From contig NZ_WBWA01000029.1 of assembly GCF_008932295.1 (NCBI RefSeq), forward strand, positions 1 through 62,982: a stretch of 62,982 bases of DNA. The letters run 5' to 3'. Shown here in pieces: positions 17,316 through 25,336 of the stretch; position 1 is the stretch's first letter; every line of letters starts with the position of its first letter. Below the pieces are notes generated by a model. The model saw nothing but the letters and a program-made list of their open reading frames with translations. It did not search any database and was not told where the DNA came from. The stretch comes from Brucella tritici. Its GTDB lineage: Bacteria; Pseudomonadota; Alphaproteobacteria; Rhizobiales; Rhizobiaceae. The position numbers and the translations under genes are program-made.

Positions 17316-17565
17316 CCGTGAGTAGCTTTCCCGAGGAAATTTGAAGGCACGCTCTACGCGCGTCAAAGGGCTTTTACCAGTAGCTACATATTACGCGTCG
17401 GATTTTCAACACTCAACAGAATCTCCGACCTGATCGATATGTCCTGAAAGCAAGTTCATCTCATCTTGAACACATGATGTACACGGCCTTATTGTTACAT
17501 CAACCATTGACCTGTATTTTTGACGCCTAAATGAATTTCCAAACATCGATCTGGAGAAGCATACC

Positions 17566-18099
17566 ATGGCAGACGAAACCATTGCAGCAGTAAACGAGAC
17601 ACCAGTTGAGGTGAGAAGCGCCGAGCCTGTGGGTGCCACGAAGAAAACCCGTGCACCACGCAAAAAAGCTGAGCCTAGGCCCGCAAAGGCGGCTGCAGCA
17701 CCTGCCGCTAAAACCACGAGGGCCGCATCCAGACCAGAGAAAGCGGCCAAAGCTGCTTCAAAAGCAGCACCCGCTGCAACACCACCGGTAGAGAACAAGC
17801 GCAACAAGTACACGCCGGCCCAGCGCGCCTCCATCCTTGCTTCTATCGAGAAAGCAACAAAAGGTGGCAAGACCACTCTCAAGGCTGCATTGCAGCAGAC
17901 TAAAGTGAGTGAGCAGACCTACTATAACTGGAAGAACGCTGCTACAAAGAAAGCGCCCACTCCGTCGGCAGGGTCGTCCAGCGATGATCTTTCCAGCTTG
18001 GTTGCACTGGAAGCAGAGAACCTCAAGCTACGCCAAGAACTTGCTGCAAAGCTTCGTGCTGAGAATGAAGAGTTGCGTAGACGTCTGGGTCGAACCTGA
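17566..18099 (+). CDS. SyrB-like transcriptional regulator
   Basis: 177 residues with the canonical layout: N-terminal MADETIAAVNETPVE, an Ala/Lys/Pro-rich linker (KKTRAPRKKAEPRPAK), then a DNA-binding-like block NKRNKYTPAQRASILASIEKATKGGKTTLKAALQQTKVSEQTYYNWKNAA (in pieces), which looks like a transposase-type helix-turn-helix. Last comes a coiled coil ALEAENLKLRQELAAKLRAENEELRRRL. In Sinorhizobium SyrB represses syrM. GGAG lies eleven bases before the ATG. It is the only one of the three copies here that keeps the HTH block. Confidence 0.75.
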   Translation: MADETIAAVNETPVEVRSAEPVGATKKTRAPRKKAEPRPAKAAAAPAAKTTRAASRPEKAAKAASKAAPAATPPVENKRNKYTPAQRASILASIEKATKGGKTTLKAALQQTKVSEQTYYNWKNAATKKAPTPSAGSSSDDLSSLVALEAENLKLRQELAAKLRAENEELRRRLGRT

Positions 18100-18139
18100 G
18101 GCGAATTGCTCCGCAGCATCTGCACCAGGGTGCTGTCAA

Positions 18140-18172
18140 AACAGATGACTTCCCACGTGTAAGTCATCTGTT
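18140..18172 (+). terminator. Hairpin after the syrB-like gene
   Basis: AACAGATGACTT and AAGTCATCTGTT form a perfect 12-bp stem 40 bases after the stop codon. No clean T-run follows, so it may be an mRNA-stabilising or factor-dependent terminator hairpin. Confidence 0.45.
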
Positions 18173-18348
18173 CGCCTTTCGATGATGAAAATTTGTAGCC
18201 TTTGTTCTCTCCTTCCAAAGGCCCTCTAATAAGGCCAAGAGTGAGGATTACCATTCCGCACAACTTTTGATCTGGATTAGTGCATGACGACCACCAAGCG
18301 TCACGGGCAGGATTATGCTGACTGCCAATACCAAGATGGAGTCACATC

Positions 18349-18582
18349 ATGATTTTGGATCCCGCTCAGGCCGAGGCACTCTACAAGGCAATGCACGCCC
18401 TGAATGAAGGGGGCGGCCAGCTACTTAACGCTTCCTTTGACGCATTCGTCCTCGGTGAGGCAATCATTGATGTTTGCACCCACACTGATGATCGCATCGA
18501 ACTGCGATCTGCCGGCAATGTAACTGAAATACACGACGACCTATCCGCTTTCGCAGTTGCCTATCGTTTGCAAGCACTGTGA
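18349..18582 (+). CDS. Unrecognised small acidic protein, 77 aa
   Basis: 77 residues, with GGAG about nine bases before ATG. The sequence is acidic with a helical N-terminus (PAQAEALYKAMHALNEGGGQLL) and beta-like C-terminal part (RIELRSAGNVTEIHDDLSAFAVAYRL). It has no motif, signal peptide or membrane segment. It is a stand-alone gene, probably real from the ribosome binding site and composition, with unknown function. Confidence 0.5.
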   Translation: MILDPAQAEALYKAMHALNEGGGQLLNASFDAFVLGEAIIDVCTHTDDRIELRSAGNVTEIHDDLSAFAVAYRLQAL

Positions 18583-18706
18583 TTGCTCAAGCGAAGGATG
18601 ACACTGCGTTCGATTTCAGTTTTTTATCTATGAAATCTTCGTACGGACCGCTGGGCTGAAACTTAACAGAAGACAATTGAATAATGCGCTTAACCCATAG
18701 ACCGGG

Positions 18707-19219
18707 TCATCGTCCAATGACGTGCTTTTTTGCTATTTCCAAGGCCTTCCGCGCATTGTTCTCAGCGGTCTCCTCGGTCGGCGCGACAGACTGGATTGTG
18801 AGCCTGTCTCCGCCCTCCACGACAAAAATATTCACCCCCTTCAAGCCACCGACATTCGGGAGGCGGATAAGTCGTCCAACTGCAGGGGAGACATCGATTT
18901 TCTCGATTTTAAACCCGATTTTTTCGGAACTGACGTCCAACTCTTTGAGATAACCGTCGTCGGTTCTGTTTTCCTGTCCCTGCTCGTCGACATGGCGATC
19001 GATAGCGATCATCAAATGTTGATCGTCATCTGTTCCGCAGCAGGACATCCGAAAGTTAGTCGGTTCTTCCGCATGATACGCAGAGGCATCGAAAATCGAC
19101 CAGAACTCCTGCTTGATGGGCGTGAACTCGTGGATTTTAAAACCGTCAGCCCGCACGGGGACATTAATTCCGGCAAGTGCAATCGCGATGACGACCGCTA
19201 TGAAAGATCTATTTTTCAT
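18707..19219 (-). CDS. Secreted/periplasmic protein, unknown function
   Basis: 170 residues. A Sec signal peptide covers residues 1-24 (MKNRSFIAVVIAIALAGINVPVRA, cleavage after VRA). The mature part contains FRMSCCGTDDDQHLMIAIDRHVDEQG with a Cys-Cys pair, and a C-terminal beta/alpha stretch GVNIFVVEGGDRLTIQSVAPTEETAENNARKALEIAKKHVIGR in pieces. No enzymatic motif is apparent. It is predicted to act in the periplasm. It lies downstream of two other exported or membrane-linked genes on the same strand, but over 100 bp apart. Confidence 0.6.
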   Translation of the reverse strand: MKNRSFIAVVIAIALAGINVPVRADGFKIHEFTPIKQEFWSIFDASAYHAEEPTNFRMSCCGTDDDQHLMIAIDRHVDEQGQENRTDDGYLKELDVSSEKIGFKIEKIDVSPAVGRLIRLPNVGGLKGVNIFVVEGGDRLTIQSVAPTEETAENNARKALEIAKKHVIGR

Positions 19220-19333
19220 TCAGGGCACCATTACATTAAGTTAAGCACGACCACCGTGAATCTGGACCGCTACGCTTGATAAAATAGTCAAAACTTGCGT
19301 CATGATAGCGTTCATGCAGCCAAATCAGTTCAG

Positions 19334-19789
19334 TCACAGTGGTCCGGCGCAGGACAGCTCGACGCGGACATCTTTACCTGCAATCAGATTCTGATCGGAT
19401 GCGAGGATCAGTGTTCTGTCGCCCTCTCGTGCAAGCGGAATGATACCTTGCTGCAGTTTCTGGCGTATGCCGTTGATGTCCACGCTGGCGGTGTAATTGA
19501 CCAATGCAGACATGCATCCACACATTCCGATCGACCGGTGCAAATTAAACCTCGCGTCGAAGGAAACAATGTTCGCCTGCCTCCTCACCTGCCCGGGCTT
19601 CAGATCGGCGCAGGCCGATAGTCCGTTCTGCAAATCAATTTCGACGGCATCGCTGGAAGCTGCTTGTCCCGCGGAGATAGCGCAAAGGAACACAGCCACG
19701 AATGATCTGAATAAAGACCTTCTTCTCCGTGCAGAAATCCTGATGACCTCGTCTGCTTCAGGAAGCATTTGACCCGAAACACTAATCAT
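19334..19789 (-). CDS. DUF2195-like periplasmic protein
   Basis: 151 residues from the ATG that overlaps the stop of the SPFH gene by eight bases; an ATG at 19765 is an alternative. RRRRSLFRSFVAVFLCAISAGQA is a signal peptide. The mature part has LQNGLSACADLKPGQVRRQANIVSFDARFNLHRSIGMCGCMSALVNYTASVDINGIRQKLQQGIIPLA in pieces, with a CGC motif and a final LSC. This matches what I recall of the DUF2195 secreted family; function unknown. The overlap with the upstream gene indicates an operon with the SPFH protein. Confidence 0.55.
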   Translation of the reverse strand: MISVSGQMLPEADEVIRISARRRRSLFRSFVAVFLCAISAGQAASSDAVEIDLQNGLSACADLKPGQVRRQANIVSFDARFNLHRSIGMCGCMSALVNYTASVDINGIRQKLQQGIIPLAREGDRTLILASDQNLIAGKDVRVELSCAGPL

Positions 19790-20245
19790 TTTTCTTGTTG
19801 ATCCGTTCGTCTTTGGCCTCATTTGTCTTCACCGGAGCAATCTGCTGTTTCACGGTGCCGATCAAACCAGTTTCCCGTTTCGCAGTGTTTTCCGATTTCG
19901 CACCGTCTTCATCAGCCAACCCACTTAAGAGTGCTCTGGTCTCATAATTTCCACCATGTGCATCTCCTGTAACCAACACTGTTTTTCCTCCGTGGGACGC
20001 AGCGTCCCTTAGCGCCTCAAGCCGGTTGATTTCCATCATGAACGCCATGGCGTCGGCATCTGTGAGTGTCGTATCTGCTCGAAAGGCCGCAAGGGCTCTC
20101 GCATTGCCTTCTGCGATAATGCTGCGACTGGCCGCGATTCCCCGCGCCGTTATCGACATGGCGGCAGCAGACGCTTCCGCACTCTTTGTCCGCTTTATCT
20201 TCTCAGCCTCCCCATCGTTGTGCGCCGCTTCCAATCTGCGCTGAG
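19782..20245 (-). pseudogene. SPFH/band-7 protein, C-terminal fragment cut by IS6
   Basis: About 155 codons remain before the IS boundary at 20246. The text (NPQRRLEAAHNDGEAEKIKR, SAEASAAAMSITARGIAASRSIIAEGNARALAAFRADTTLTDADAMAFMMEINRLEALRD in pieces, then TVLVTGDAHGG) is the Ala/Glu-rich helical C-terminus typical of SPFH (stomatin/HflK-like) membrane scaffold proteins. The SPFH domain and membrane anchor are missing. The frame continues into the IS left end without a real start. The gene downstream (DUF2195-like) overlaps it. Confidence 0.65.
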
Positions 20246-21061
20246 GGTTCTGTCGCGAAATTTTCACTTCTGCTGCGCTACTGTCCCTTCGGAGCGCATA
20301 ATTGAGTGAGGTGACAGGATATGGCAATCGATTTCAAAGGGGCTCACTTTCCTGAAAGTGTCATCCTTTACGCCGTTTTCTTTTACGTGCGCTATCCCGG
20401 TTCCTATCGTGACCTGCAGGAAATTATGGCCGAACGTGGTGTGAGCGTTGACCATGCAACATTGAATCGTTGGGTTGTCCGTTACGCGCCACTGATCGCA
20501 GATCAGGCACAGAAGCGTAAACATCGAACGCTTGCGTCATGGCGTGTTGACGAGACCTATATCAAGGTTCGTGGTCAATGGACCTATCTGTACCGAGCCG
20601 TTGACCGAGAAGGCCAAACACTTGATTTCATGCTCTCTGAACGCCGGAATTTCGGTGCTGCACGGCGTTTCTTCAAGAAAGCCATCGCAGCCAACGGTGT
20701 TCCAGACAAAATTGTCATTGATAAAAGCGGAGCCAATCTGGCCGGAGCACAAGCTGTAAACACAATCCTGAAAATCACCGGTCACAGCCAGATGATTGAA
20801 ATCCTGCAGGTTAAATATCTCAACAACATCCTTGAGCAGGATCACCGGTTTATCAAGCGAATTACCAAACACATGTTGGGCTTCAAGGCATTTCATTCAG
20901 CCTCAGCGACAATCGCGGGCATCGAAGTGGCACATATGATCCGCAAGAAGCAGTTCGCAAATGACAACCGCTCGCCATTCGTGGTCTTTGCGGAGCTTGC
21001 AGCATAATTGCGTCTGAAGATCAGGCCGCCTTTAACCTGATGAAAAATTTGCGACATAACC
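20246..21061 (+). mobile_element. IS6-family insertion sequence (IS6-A)
   Basis: 816 bp bounded by imperfect inverted repeats GGTTCTGTCGCGAAATTTT (20246-20264) and, on the other strand, GGTTATGTCGCAAATTTTT (21061-21043). The flanking octamers GCGCTGAG and GTAGCGTC differ, so no target duplication is present. Each flank is a truncated gene, which indicates that the element mediated a deletion or is a recombination product. Confidence 0.85.
20321..21007 (+). CDS. IS6-family transposase, intact
   Basis: 228 residues, normal for the family. An N-terminal helix-turn-helix region (ESVILYAVFFYVRYPGSYRDLQEIMAERGVSVDHATLNRWV in pieces) precedes the DDE core: WRVDETYIKVRGQW (first Asp), VIDKSGANLAG (second Asp), and LEQDHRFIKRIT (Glu). 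The frame is uninterrupted, so the element should be able to move. IS6 elements transpose by a replicative route forming cointegrates, which explains the missing target duplication after recombination. Confidence 0.9.
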   Translation: MAIDFKGAHFPESVILYAVFFYVRYPGSYRDLQEIMAERGVSVDHATLNRWVVRYAPLIADQAQKRKHRTLASWRVDETYIKVRGQWTYLYRAVDREGQTLDFMLSERRNFGAARRFFKKAIAANGVPDKIVIDKSGANLAGAQAVNTILKITGHSQMIEILQVKYLNNILEQDHRFIKRITKHMLGFKAFHSASATIAGIEVAHMIRKKQFANDNRSPFVVFAELAA

Positions 21062-21655
21062 GTAGCGTCAGCCGCCTATTCCGGCATCGTTTTTGAAACC
21101 ATCCGCACATTCCGGGCGGAATATCCCGATGTCGCGGTCAACCTCACTGAAATGGAATTGCGGATGCAACTCTCGCGCATTTCGGAAGGCTTGCTGGATA
21201 TGGGTTTCATCCGCTGGCCGGCCCCGCTGCCGCCGGGCTTGACCAGCCTTATCGTGAAGCGTGAGCCGCTCGTTGCCGTGTTGAACGAAGCCCATGCTCT
21301 GGCGAATTGTGGCACATTGCAACTCGGCGCCTTGAAGGGAGAAACCTTCCTTACATCGCGCCAGCCCGCCGACATCGGCTTTCACAGGACAACACTCGAA
21401 GCCTGCCGAAGCGCCGGTTTCGAACCGAATATCAATGCGCATGCACTGGATTTCACCGAAATCGCAAGCCGTGTCGCGATCGAACTCGGAGTAGCGCTTG
21501 TACCAAAATCGATGAGTGCCGTCAGCCTTCCCGGCATACGTTATGTCGATATAAGTGGTATTGCTATAACCTCAGAAGTGGTCTTGGCCTTCCGCAAAAG
21601 TGAGCCATCACGGGCAGCAAAGAGCTTCATTGCGCTCTGCCGTTGTGCACCTTAA
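21062..21655 (+). pseudogene. LysR-type regulator, effector domain only
   Basis: The frame runs straight from the IS right end: ASAAYSGIVFETIRTFRAEY, VNLTEMELRMQLSRISEGLLDMGFIR, LVAVLNEAHALA, LKGETFLTSRQ, then FEPNINAHALDFTEIASRVAIELGVALVPKS. This is the LysR substrate-binding domain. The N-terminal winged helix-turn-helix (about 90 residues) is missing, so the product cannot bind DNA. The internal ATG at 21152 is not a native start. It is the right-hand partner of the deletion made by IS6-A. Confidence 0.8.
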
Positions 21656-21698
21656 AAACACAGTTTGGGCCGGGGAAATAATGCTGGATCTTGTATGT

Positions 21699-21738
21699 TC
21701 ATTATGGCCCGCTTGACAACCAAAGCGGGCCATAATGA
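21699..21738. terminator. Strong 16-bp stem-loop between convergent genes
   Basis: TCATTATGGCCCGCTT and AAGCGGGCCATAATGA are perfect inverted repeats around GACAACCA. Shorter outer arms CGGGGAA/TTCCCCG extend the structure. It lies between the ends of the LysR remnant and the convergent oxidoreductase gene. No clear T-run, so termination is inferred from position. Confidence 0.5.
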
Positions 21739-21794
21739 CATTCCCCGTGATCGAGCGGATCGAATTCTCCGAGGATGACAGTTGATAGAACGAA

Positions 21795-23006
21795 CTAGAA
21801 ATCGACCGTCCGCGCTATATAAACATTCTCATATGCCGTAGCCCGGTCCGGAGCTGGCGGATAAATCCAGACCGTGTTGATCTCCTGTTTCACCTTCTTC
21901 GCGTCGGTGCCGGTGATTTCAACTTTGCCGGACCATCCGCGTGTAAAAATTGCAGCGTCAGCGCCGAGATCAAGGCAAACAACATATGCGGGCTGATTAT
22001 ACGCCAAGGTCGGCTCGCCTAAGAGTTCTGCGGCTGCATTATGGCCTGCAAAAGCGCCAAGCCGACGTGCATGCTGACAGGACATCAGCGAGAAATTTCC
22101 CTCATTGTCCGTTGCCGCTTTTGCGGTATCTCCAGTAGCGAAAATCTGAGCGTGACCAGGTACGCGAAGATCCGGTTCCACTATGATACGTCCGAGCTGG
22201 TCTCTTTCTGCCTCGAGCTGACTTGTGAGCGGTGAGGCGCGCATGCCTCCCGACCAGATAACTGTCGCCGTCTCGATCCGTTCTCCGTTATCAAGCGTTA
22301 CTGAATTCTCGTCGAGTTTTGCAATTCCCGTGTTTAATCGGGTCTCTATACCAAGTTCCTTGAGACGCTGCTCGATATATGGACGTGGATTTTCTCCCAT
22401 TGCTGGAGCGACATGCGGATTCCGATCCACAATGATGATGCGCGGATGAGCCTTCGAACCCAGAATACCACGCAGGCGCGTTTCGAGTTCGGTAGCGACT
22501 TCCAATCCTGTGAAACCCGCTCCGCCTACCACAATTGTGTCTCGTGCGGGGCTTGCCGGATGATCAGCAAGCCTGTGCAGATGCTGATCCAGTATTACAG
22601 CTTCTTCAAGATGGTTGGAGGCAAAGCCGTATTCCTCAAGCCCGGGGATTGGTGGCTGAAAACCGCGACTACCAGCAGCAAGCACGAGTCTGTCATAGGA
22701 TTGTAGGAAGCTTCGACCATTGCCATCTATGATCGCAACTTGGCTACCAGCAACGCCGATCTTTTCTACTGTACCTGCAATGAAATTGATCTCAGTAGCG
22801 GAGAAGAGATCCCCAAGAGGAGCCGTCATTTTATCGGGCTCGGGTTCATAGAGCCTGGGGCGGATGACCAGCTCCGGTTCGGGGGACACGACGGTGATCT
22901 TCAAATCCTCAGCTGACACGCTCTTTTCGTGCCTCAGCCGAGAGGCAGCCAATGCTGCCATAACACCGGCAAAACCGGCGCCAACAATGAGGATATGCTT
23001 GGACAT
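21795..23006 (-). CDS. NAD(P)H dehydrogenase-like flavoprotein (NDH-2 type)
   Basis: 403 residues. Two Rossmann folds are visible: ILIVGAGFAGVMAALAA (FAD, residues 4-20) and TIVVGGAGFTGLEVATEL (NAD(P)H, about 158-175). Further signatures are DRLVLAAGS, VIWSGGMRASPL and IFATGDTA, the last being the FAD-ribityl contact of the pyridine nucleotide-disulphide reductase family. The C-terminus (VNTVWIYPP...YIARTVDF) lacks a clear amphipathic membrane anchor, so it may be soluble. It probably passes electrons from NAD(P)H to a quinone or similar acceptor. The start ATG has GGAGA upstream. Confidence 0.82.
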   Translation of the reverse strand: MSKHILIVGAGFAGVMAALAASRLRHEKSVSAEDLKITVVSPEPELVIRPRLYEPEPDKMTAPLGDLFSATEINFIAGTVEKIGVAGSQVAIIDGNGRSFLQSYDRLVLAAGSRGFQPPIPGLEEYGFASNHLEEAVILDQHLHRLADHPASPARDTIVVGGAGFTGLEVATELETRLRGILGSKAHPRIIIVDRNPHVAPAMGENPRPYIEQRLKELGIETRLNTGIAKLDENSVTLDNGERIETATVIWSGGMRASPLTSQLEAERDQLGRIIVEPDLRVPGHAQIFATGDTAKAATDNEGNFSLMSCQHARRLGAFAGHNAAAELLGEPTLAYNQPAYVVCLDLGADAAIFTRGWSGKVEITGTDAKKVKQEINTVWIYPPAPDRATAYENVYIARTVDF

Positions 23007-23086
23007 GATGATTTCTCCTGTTTACGAGATGCCGGTAATGGTGGGCATTTCGCCCTAGACATTCGTCTGAGTTTCGGACGTGCTGG

Positions 23087-23299
23087 CTAGTTTCCAGTAT
23101 CGAGACGGTGAACACGGTAGACAGACATGTAACCCATCCGATTGATGCGTGATCTCGTGCCTTCATCAAGAGATCCCGATATGCCAACTTGATACTGACT
23201 GCTGAAGCCGCAATCGCGATCTCTGCTTTCAAACTGCTTTACCAAGTTGCTTTCAAAAATATCGCGGGAGACAACATAGGGTCGATTGGCTGATGGCAT
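23087..23299 (-). CDS. Unrecognised small protein, 70 aa
   Basis: 70 codons beginning MPSANRPYVVSRDIFESNLV, with AGGATG about six bases upstream. The composition is balanced and soluble with many charged residues (QFESRDRDCGFSS, DEGTRSRINRMGYMSVYRVHRL). I do not recognise a family. It sits between the flavoprotein gene and the MazG-like gene, in the same direction as both. Moderate support only. Confidence 0.4.
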   Translation of the reverse strand: MPSANRPYVVSRDIFESNLVKQFESRDRDCGFSSQYQVGISGSLDEGTRSRINRMGYMSVYRVHRLDTGN

Positions 23300-23417
23300 G
23301 GAACATCCTGTGCATCATACTGGGCCACTTACGCCCAAAGTATTGGTGCAGGGTCGTCGAGAACAGCGCTCACATCCAGCTTACGGGGTGGGGCATATCC
23401 CTGATCTCAGCGTTGGC

Positions 23418-23792
23418 TCAAAGTTTCGGTTTCAAAGAATGCTTCGCTCGGATTTTTCTCATCACCTTGACTGACGATATGCGCGAGAGTTCGTTTCGCC
23501 CGGCAACAGCCATCTCGATGTTGTTTGCCTCGCATAACGCTGCAAAAGTTACCATAACGCCGCCGACTTCTTGTTCAGGAATACCAGTGTCCCGAGCGTA
23601 AACATATTCAACGATTTGAAGTATGGTAGTCTTGTCGCATCCCAGAGACTGGACCAGTTCTACGGTTTCTTCGAGAAACCGACGATTTCTTTCCGCTCTG
23701 TCGTTCGCCAGATCCCTTCCGAAACACTCAATCACCCAGTTCCAGGCCCGCCTCTGGAAACGTACGCCATTCAATGCTTCAGCTTCTTGCAT
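23418..23792 (-). CDS. MazG-like all-alpha NTP pyrophosphatase family protein
   Basis: 124 residues from the ATG of MQEAEALNGVRF. The core reads RAWNWVIECFGRDLANDRAERNRRFLEETVELVQSLGCD in pieces, then GIPEQEVGGVMVTFAALCEANNIEM and LSRISSVKVMRKIRAKH. The pattern FLEExxEL with a later E-VGGV-x-x-AAL resembles the metal-binding helices of MazG-like nucleotide pyrophosphatases found in phages and proteobacteria. It would hydrolyse non-canonical NTPs. It is a stand-alone gene. The assignment is by pattern, not by search. Confidence 0.6.
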   Translation of the reverse strand: MQEAEALNGVRFQRRAWNWVIECFGRDLANDRAERNRRFLEETVELVQSLGCDKTTILQIVEYVYARDTGIPEQEVGGVMVTFAALCEANNIEMAVAGRNELSRISSVKVMRKIRAKHSLKPKL

Positions 23793-24037
23793 CCCAGTCA
23801 CGATGATCACCTTTGAAAAAATTCAACTTGCAAACGTGTCAGAGAGAAATTTGTTACGAGAACAACGCCTGACCTGCATATTAAGATTGATGAAGCTTTG
23901 CAGAGTTCAATTTACCGAGCAATCTATACTTGTTGACAGGATTTGAATGATCCCGGTGGCAACTGTTCGCCACCGAGGTTTCATATATCTACGGTCGTTC
24001 AAACACGACTATTCCCGCTTGAAAGCTAAGTTTTCAC

Positions 24038-24478
24038 TCAAGTTCCGGTCTGATCTGGTAATTGCTTTTCTCGCGGAGGAAGAAAGCTGCCAGCTTGAGA
24101 AAGGTCAGGCCACGGCAATACTGTTTCACCGCAAACCTTCCAGTTGCCCTCCTGCTTTCTAAGGCGCAGTTCATAAAATGCAGGGGTCGCTTTTTCACTC
24201 ATCTGGCGAAAGAGGATGACAGTGGCTTCATCTTCCTGCTCTTCAATATGAAGGAATCGTTTTGTGGTAAGAAGAGGAAGTTCTCCTGCGTCTCGTCGTG
24301 ACCGGAACTCCTCGAATATTCCCGCTTTCGAAAAGCGGGAGATTTCGCCATCTGGCGTCAACACCAGGAAAGCCAGATCTTCCGAATATAACTCTTCCAT
24401 TTCGTCCATGCGATAATGGCTGCCCACTTCTGCCAGTTTCTCAACAAAAGCAGCAATTTCAGAATTATTCTGTGTCAT
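24038..24478 (-). CDS. NTF2/SnoaL-like protein
   Basis: 146 residues. The alpha+beta cone fold is suggested by EIAAFVEKLAEVGSHYRMDEMEELYSEDLAFLVL, then GIFEEFRSRRDAG, FLHIEEQEDEATVILFRQMSEKATPAFYELRLRKQEGNWKVCGETVLPW in pieces: alternating strands that end in the typical WKV strand. Members of this superfamily are enzymes, binding proteins or immunity-like modules; no catalytic residues can be assigned. It is encoded 12 bp downstream of the SDR gene, so the two form an operon. Confidence 0.65.
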   Translation of the reverse strand: MTQNNSEIAAFVEKLAEVGSHYRMDEMEELYSEDLAFLVLTPDGEISRFSKAGIFEEFRSRRDAGELPLLTTKRFLHIEEQEDEATVILFRQMSEKATPAFYELRLRKQEGNWKVCGETVLPWPDLSQAGSFLPPREKQLPDQTGT

Positions 24479-24490
24479 AATCCAGATCCT

Positions 24491-25240
24491 TTAAACAAGC
24501 GACATTCCGCCATCGACGTGGAGATCAATGCCATTGATGAAGCTGCTCGCCTGTGAAGCGAGGAACAGAGCGGCTCGTGCCAGTTCATCAGTTGTTCCCA
24601 ATCTCCCTACGGGAATCGTTTCGGCCATCAACTTGAGAAACGGTTCGCGTTCGACATCTGAGATTCCAAGTTTACCCAGGATTTCAGTATCTGTGGGTCC
24701 TGGGCTGATAACATTTGCCCTGATACGTCTATGCTTGAATTCGAGAGCCCAGTTCTTCACAAATGCCACCGCAGCCGCCTTCGACCCGGCATAAACTGTA
24801 TGATCGGGAAGGACCTTGGTTGCCGCCAGAGAACTGGTGACAATAATAGTGCCATCATCATTTATGAGAGGTGATAATGTCTGGACACCGAAGAAGACAC
24901 CTTTTGTATTGATGTTGAAATGTCGATCATAAATATCTTCAGTCACTGCCTCAGACGCTTTAAGGTCGATGACACCGGCATTTGCAAAATAGATATCGAA
25001 AGTGCCGAAGCGATCGGAGATCTCATCTGCCACCCGTTTATGGTGGGAAAGATCGGAGACATCGCCGCAGATGCCAATGGCATTTCCGCCGATGTCTTTC
25101 AGTGCTGCGTTTAGAGCGTCCTGTCGGCGAGCAGTTATGACGACCTGTGCTCCATTCTCCACGAATAGTTTAGCGGTAGCTTTACCGATGCCACTGCTGC
25201 CGCCTGTGATGACGGCCACCTTGTCTTTGAGAAGACCCAT
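24491..25240 (-). CDS. SDR-family oxidoreductase
   Basis: 249 residues, the standard classical SDR length. TGGSSGIGKATA (NAD(P) binding, residues 12-23), NAGV near 90, Ser near 138 (VTSSLAA), and YAGSK (Tyr150, Lys154) form the cofactor site and catalytic triad. The C-terminal NGIDLHVDGGMSLV is typical of glucose-1-dehydrogenase/3-oxoacyl reductase-like enzymes. The substrate is unknown. The start has GGAG-type sequence (AGAAAG) upstream. It is divergent from the LysR gene at 25337, which probably regulates it, and has an inverted-repeat operator in between. Confidence 0.85.
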   Translation of the reverse strand: MGLLKDKVAVITGGSSGIGKATAKLFVENGAQVVITARRQDALNAALKDIGGNAIGICGDVSDLSHHKRVADEISDRFGTFDIYFANAGVIDLKASEAVTEDIYDRHFNINTKGVFFGVQTLSPLINDDGTIIVTSSLAATKVLPDHTVYAGSKAAAVAFVKNWALEFKHRRIRANVISPGPTDTEILGKLGISDVEREPFLKLMAETIPVGRLGTTDELARAALFLASQASSFINGIDLHVDGGMSLV

Positions 25241-25248
25241 ATACTTTC

Positions 25249-25277
25249 TCCATATTGATCTGGAGGTAAAATATGGA
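25249..25277. promoter_or_regulatory. Inverted repeat in SDR/LysR divergent promoter
   Basis: TCCATATT (25249-25256) and AATATGGA (25270-25277) are perfect 8-bp arms spaced by 13 bases between the divergent SDR and LysR genes. It is a candidate LysR binding site. Confidence 0.4.
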
Positions 25278-25336
25278 TTTGATCAGTGTTCCATTAGCCC
25301 ATGGCTGGGTATTTCACTTTTGCTTCCGGAGTTCGA

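Noticed and set aside
21152..21655. Intact small LysR-like gene starting at the internal ATG
   Set aside because: The frame is open back to the IS boundary and encodes more of the same domain, so the ATG is an internal methionine of a truncated gene.
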